Shown here: positions 62,977 to 64,000 of the stretch, one piece after another
Layout of the letters: each line of letters opens with the position of its first letter
How positions within the stretch are numbered: position 1 is the stretch's first letter
Origin: Calliopsis andreniformis
Lineage: Eukaryota; Arthropoda; Insecta; Hymenoptera; Andrenidae
Length of the DNA stretch: 64,000 nucleotides
Reading direction: 5' to 3'
Assembly (NCBI RefSeq): GCF_051401765.1
Contig: NC_135064.1
Span: 25,456,001-25,520,000 of the forward strand
Translations under genes and position numbers: made by a program
The notes under the pieces: generated by a model
Told to the model about the DNA's origin: nothing
Seen by the model: the letters and a program-made list of their open reading frames with translations, nothing else
The model's database searches: none

Positions 62977-64000
62977 ACAGCCCCCTAAATCCACCGCAGA
63001 GTAAGCCAGCTCAGTGAGAACCCCTGCTACCGAAGCGCCTGACGCGCGCTACTGCTACTGCTGCGACCTCGTCTCCCGCCGCTGCCCTCGAGCCGACCAT
63101 CCTCTGCCACCCTGCCAATGCGACGATCCTCAACTTCCGGTCAAGACGCATTTGGAATACGCCGTCGCCGGCGTACACGCGTCGCCCGTGTCCCTCTTAC
63201 TCGCCACTCTCGATTCACTCGTCACCGTCCTCACGGCCTTCCGCAGTCACCGATCACACTCTTCGCGTTCGATCGTTTCCTTTCGGTCCCAATCTCTGCG
63301 CGACGGATACTTCCACGCTGTGACGCAAACCCACCCGCGCGGTTCTTCTACGTTAAGTTCACTCGTCAGACTGTTCTAGTTCTGCGATTATTCCTTCGAT
63401 TCGCTGTAAACAAAGTTCGTCAAGCATCGAACGCTCGGGAACGGAGCAATGTCGCGTTCAGCCAGCGTTTCGACTGTCCGGTTGTTGACATCGCGCGACG
63501 TATCGCCGATAACAGTGTTCTGCCGCGGTTTTATTCCCGATGCCACGTGACTTGGACACGGCACACACCGCGAAGTCCGTGTCGCTGCGACGCGACCAGT
63601 CTCTCTCTCACCCGCGACTCGACGGCCTCCACGCGAACGCGCCGAGCACGAAATCGCGGCGATATTTGTCGCGTCGGTAACCGAGCACGCGACGATGCAC
63701 GAACGAAAGCCCCGCTGTCCGCGCTCCGTCACACCGTTGACAGCGTAACGATGACCGAGCGTCGGACGATATCATTTGTCTTCCGGGTGAAACGGATTTT
63801 CGAACTGTCACTCTGTCGACGAGACGCGCGCGCGAAGATTCGACGGTAGGACGGAACGTTCACCGCGCGCGACTAAGTTCAGGGACTGGAAACTCCGTGT
63901 ATACAAGAGGCGACCACGCGCGCTGCCATCTGCTGCGGATCGCTGTCACTAAGCGGGATTGGCGCCACGTATGAATCTCGTGGAGGATTCGGAGTGCCTA
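62977..64000 (-). promoter_or_regulatory. mam: mam 5' leader and probable CpG-rich promoter
   Basis: The kilobase upstream of the mam start codon is rich in CpG and poor in simple AT DNA, as expected for the leader and promoter of a broadly expressed insect regulator. Long open frames on the plus strand here (for example 63118-63849) are Arg/Ser-rich by-products of the GC-rich sequence and have no family resemblance. No convincing TATA box with a matching initiator was found on the minus strand; a GTATAC near 63900 is too weak to call. The transcription start and any non-coding upstream exon cannot be placed from sequence alone. Confidence 0.55.
63011..63151 (-). CDS. Upstream ORF in the mam leader
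   Basis: A 46-codon upstream open frame starts with ATG at 63151 and has a second in-frame ATG at 63100. It ends with TGA at 63011-63013, 34 bases before the mam ATG and without overlapping it. The second ATG has A at -3 and G at +4, a stronger context than the mam start, which has T at -3. The peptide is Ala/Arg/Val-rich and has no recognisable motif. If the transcript begins upstream of 63151, this uORF would be expected to reduce or condition mam translation through reinitiation. Whether it is transcribed is not shown by the sequence. Confidence 0.35.
   Translation of the reverse strand: MRLDRKLRIVALAGWQRMVGSRAAAGDEVAAVAVARVRRFGSRGSH

Noticed and set aside
63118..63849. 243-codon plus-strand frame opposite the mam leader
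   Set aside because: Arg/Ser/Thr-rich shadow of the CpG-rich mam promoter region; no splice or protein-family support.
1..64000. tRNA, rRNA and conserved microRNA genes
   Set aside because: No tRNA B-box with matching acceptor arms and no recalled conserved insect microRNA sequence was noticed on either strand; a covariance-model scan was not possible here.

Overview
The window looks like nuclear DNA from an insect, most likely a bee, ant or other hymenopteran. The reasons are alternating AT-rich and very CpG-rich blocks, short TTAGG-type runs, TA- and TTAA-flanked miniature transposons, and an arthropod-type Mastermind N-terminus. Species cannot be told from the sequence. There are no operons, phage, CRISPR arrays, rRNA or recognisable tRNA genes.

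Only one protein-coding exon is recognised with high confidence. It is the first coding exon of mastermind (mam), the Notch co-activator, on the minus strand at 62509-62976. It carries the complete basic helix that clamps the Notch intracellular domain/Su(H) surface and ends at a clean GTGAGT splice donor. The ~1 kb on its upstream side (62977-64000) is CpG-rich 5' leader and probable promoter, with a short upstream ORF (63011-63151). Everything to the left (1-62502) lies downstream of that donor in mam orientation. No second mam exon (the Gln-rich body of the protein) is visible, so most or all of the window is best read as a giant first intron of at least about 62 kb.

The intron is a mosaic. 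CpG-rich blocks (about 1.5-2.4, 11.6-12.5, 15.5-16.2, 18.6-19.1, 20.4-20.9, 23.1-25.4, 27.2-28.3, 44.1-45.7, 48.5-50.3, 51.1-51.6 and 52.1-52.5 kb) alternate with AT-rich DNA. Inserted in it are several non-autonomous DNA transposons with terminal inverted repeats (1297-1490, 4216-4308, 6526-6779, 17143-17386, plus two weaker candidates), a ~570-bp long-arm foldback (2753-3322), and simple or tandem repeats. Two loci share one 8-bp satellite unit.

Two weak but interesting coding candidates lie on the plus strand inside the intron. One is a possible signal-peptide first exon with a phase-1 donor (54112-54214). The other is a TATA-associated 84-residue ORF with a signal-peptide-like start (21337-21591). 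A cluster of two Su(H)-type sites and a CAGGTG E-box (15331-15366) hints at Notch feedback on mam itself. No clearly new multi-gene system is evident; the nested candidates, the foldback and the uORF deserve the second look.
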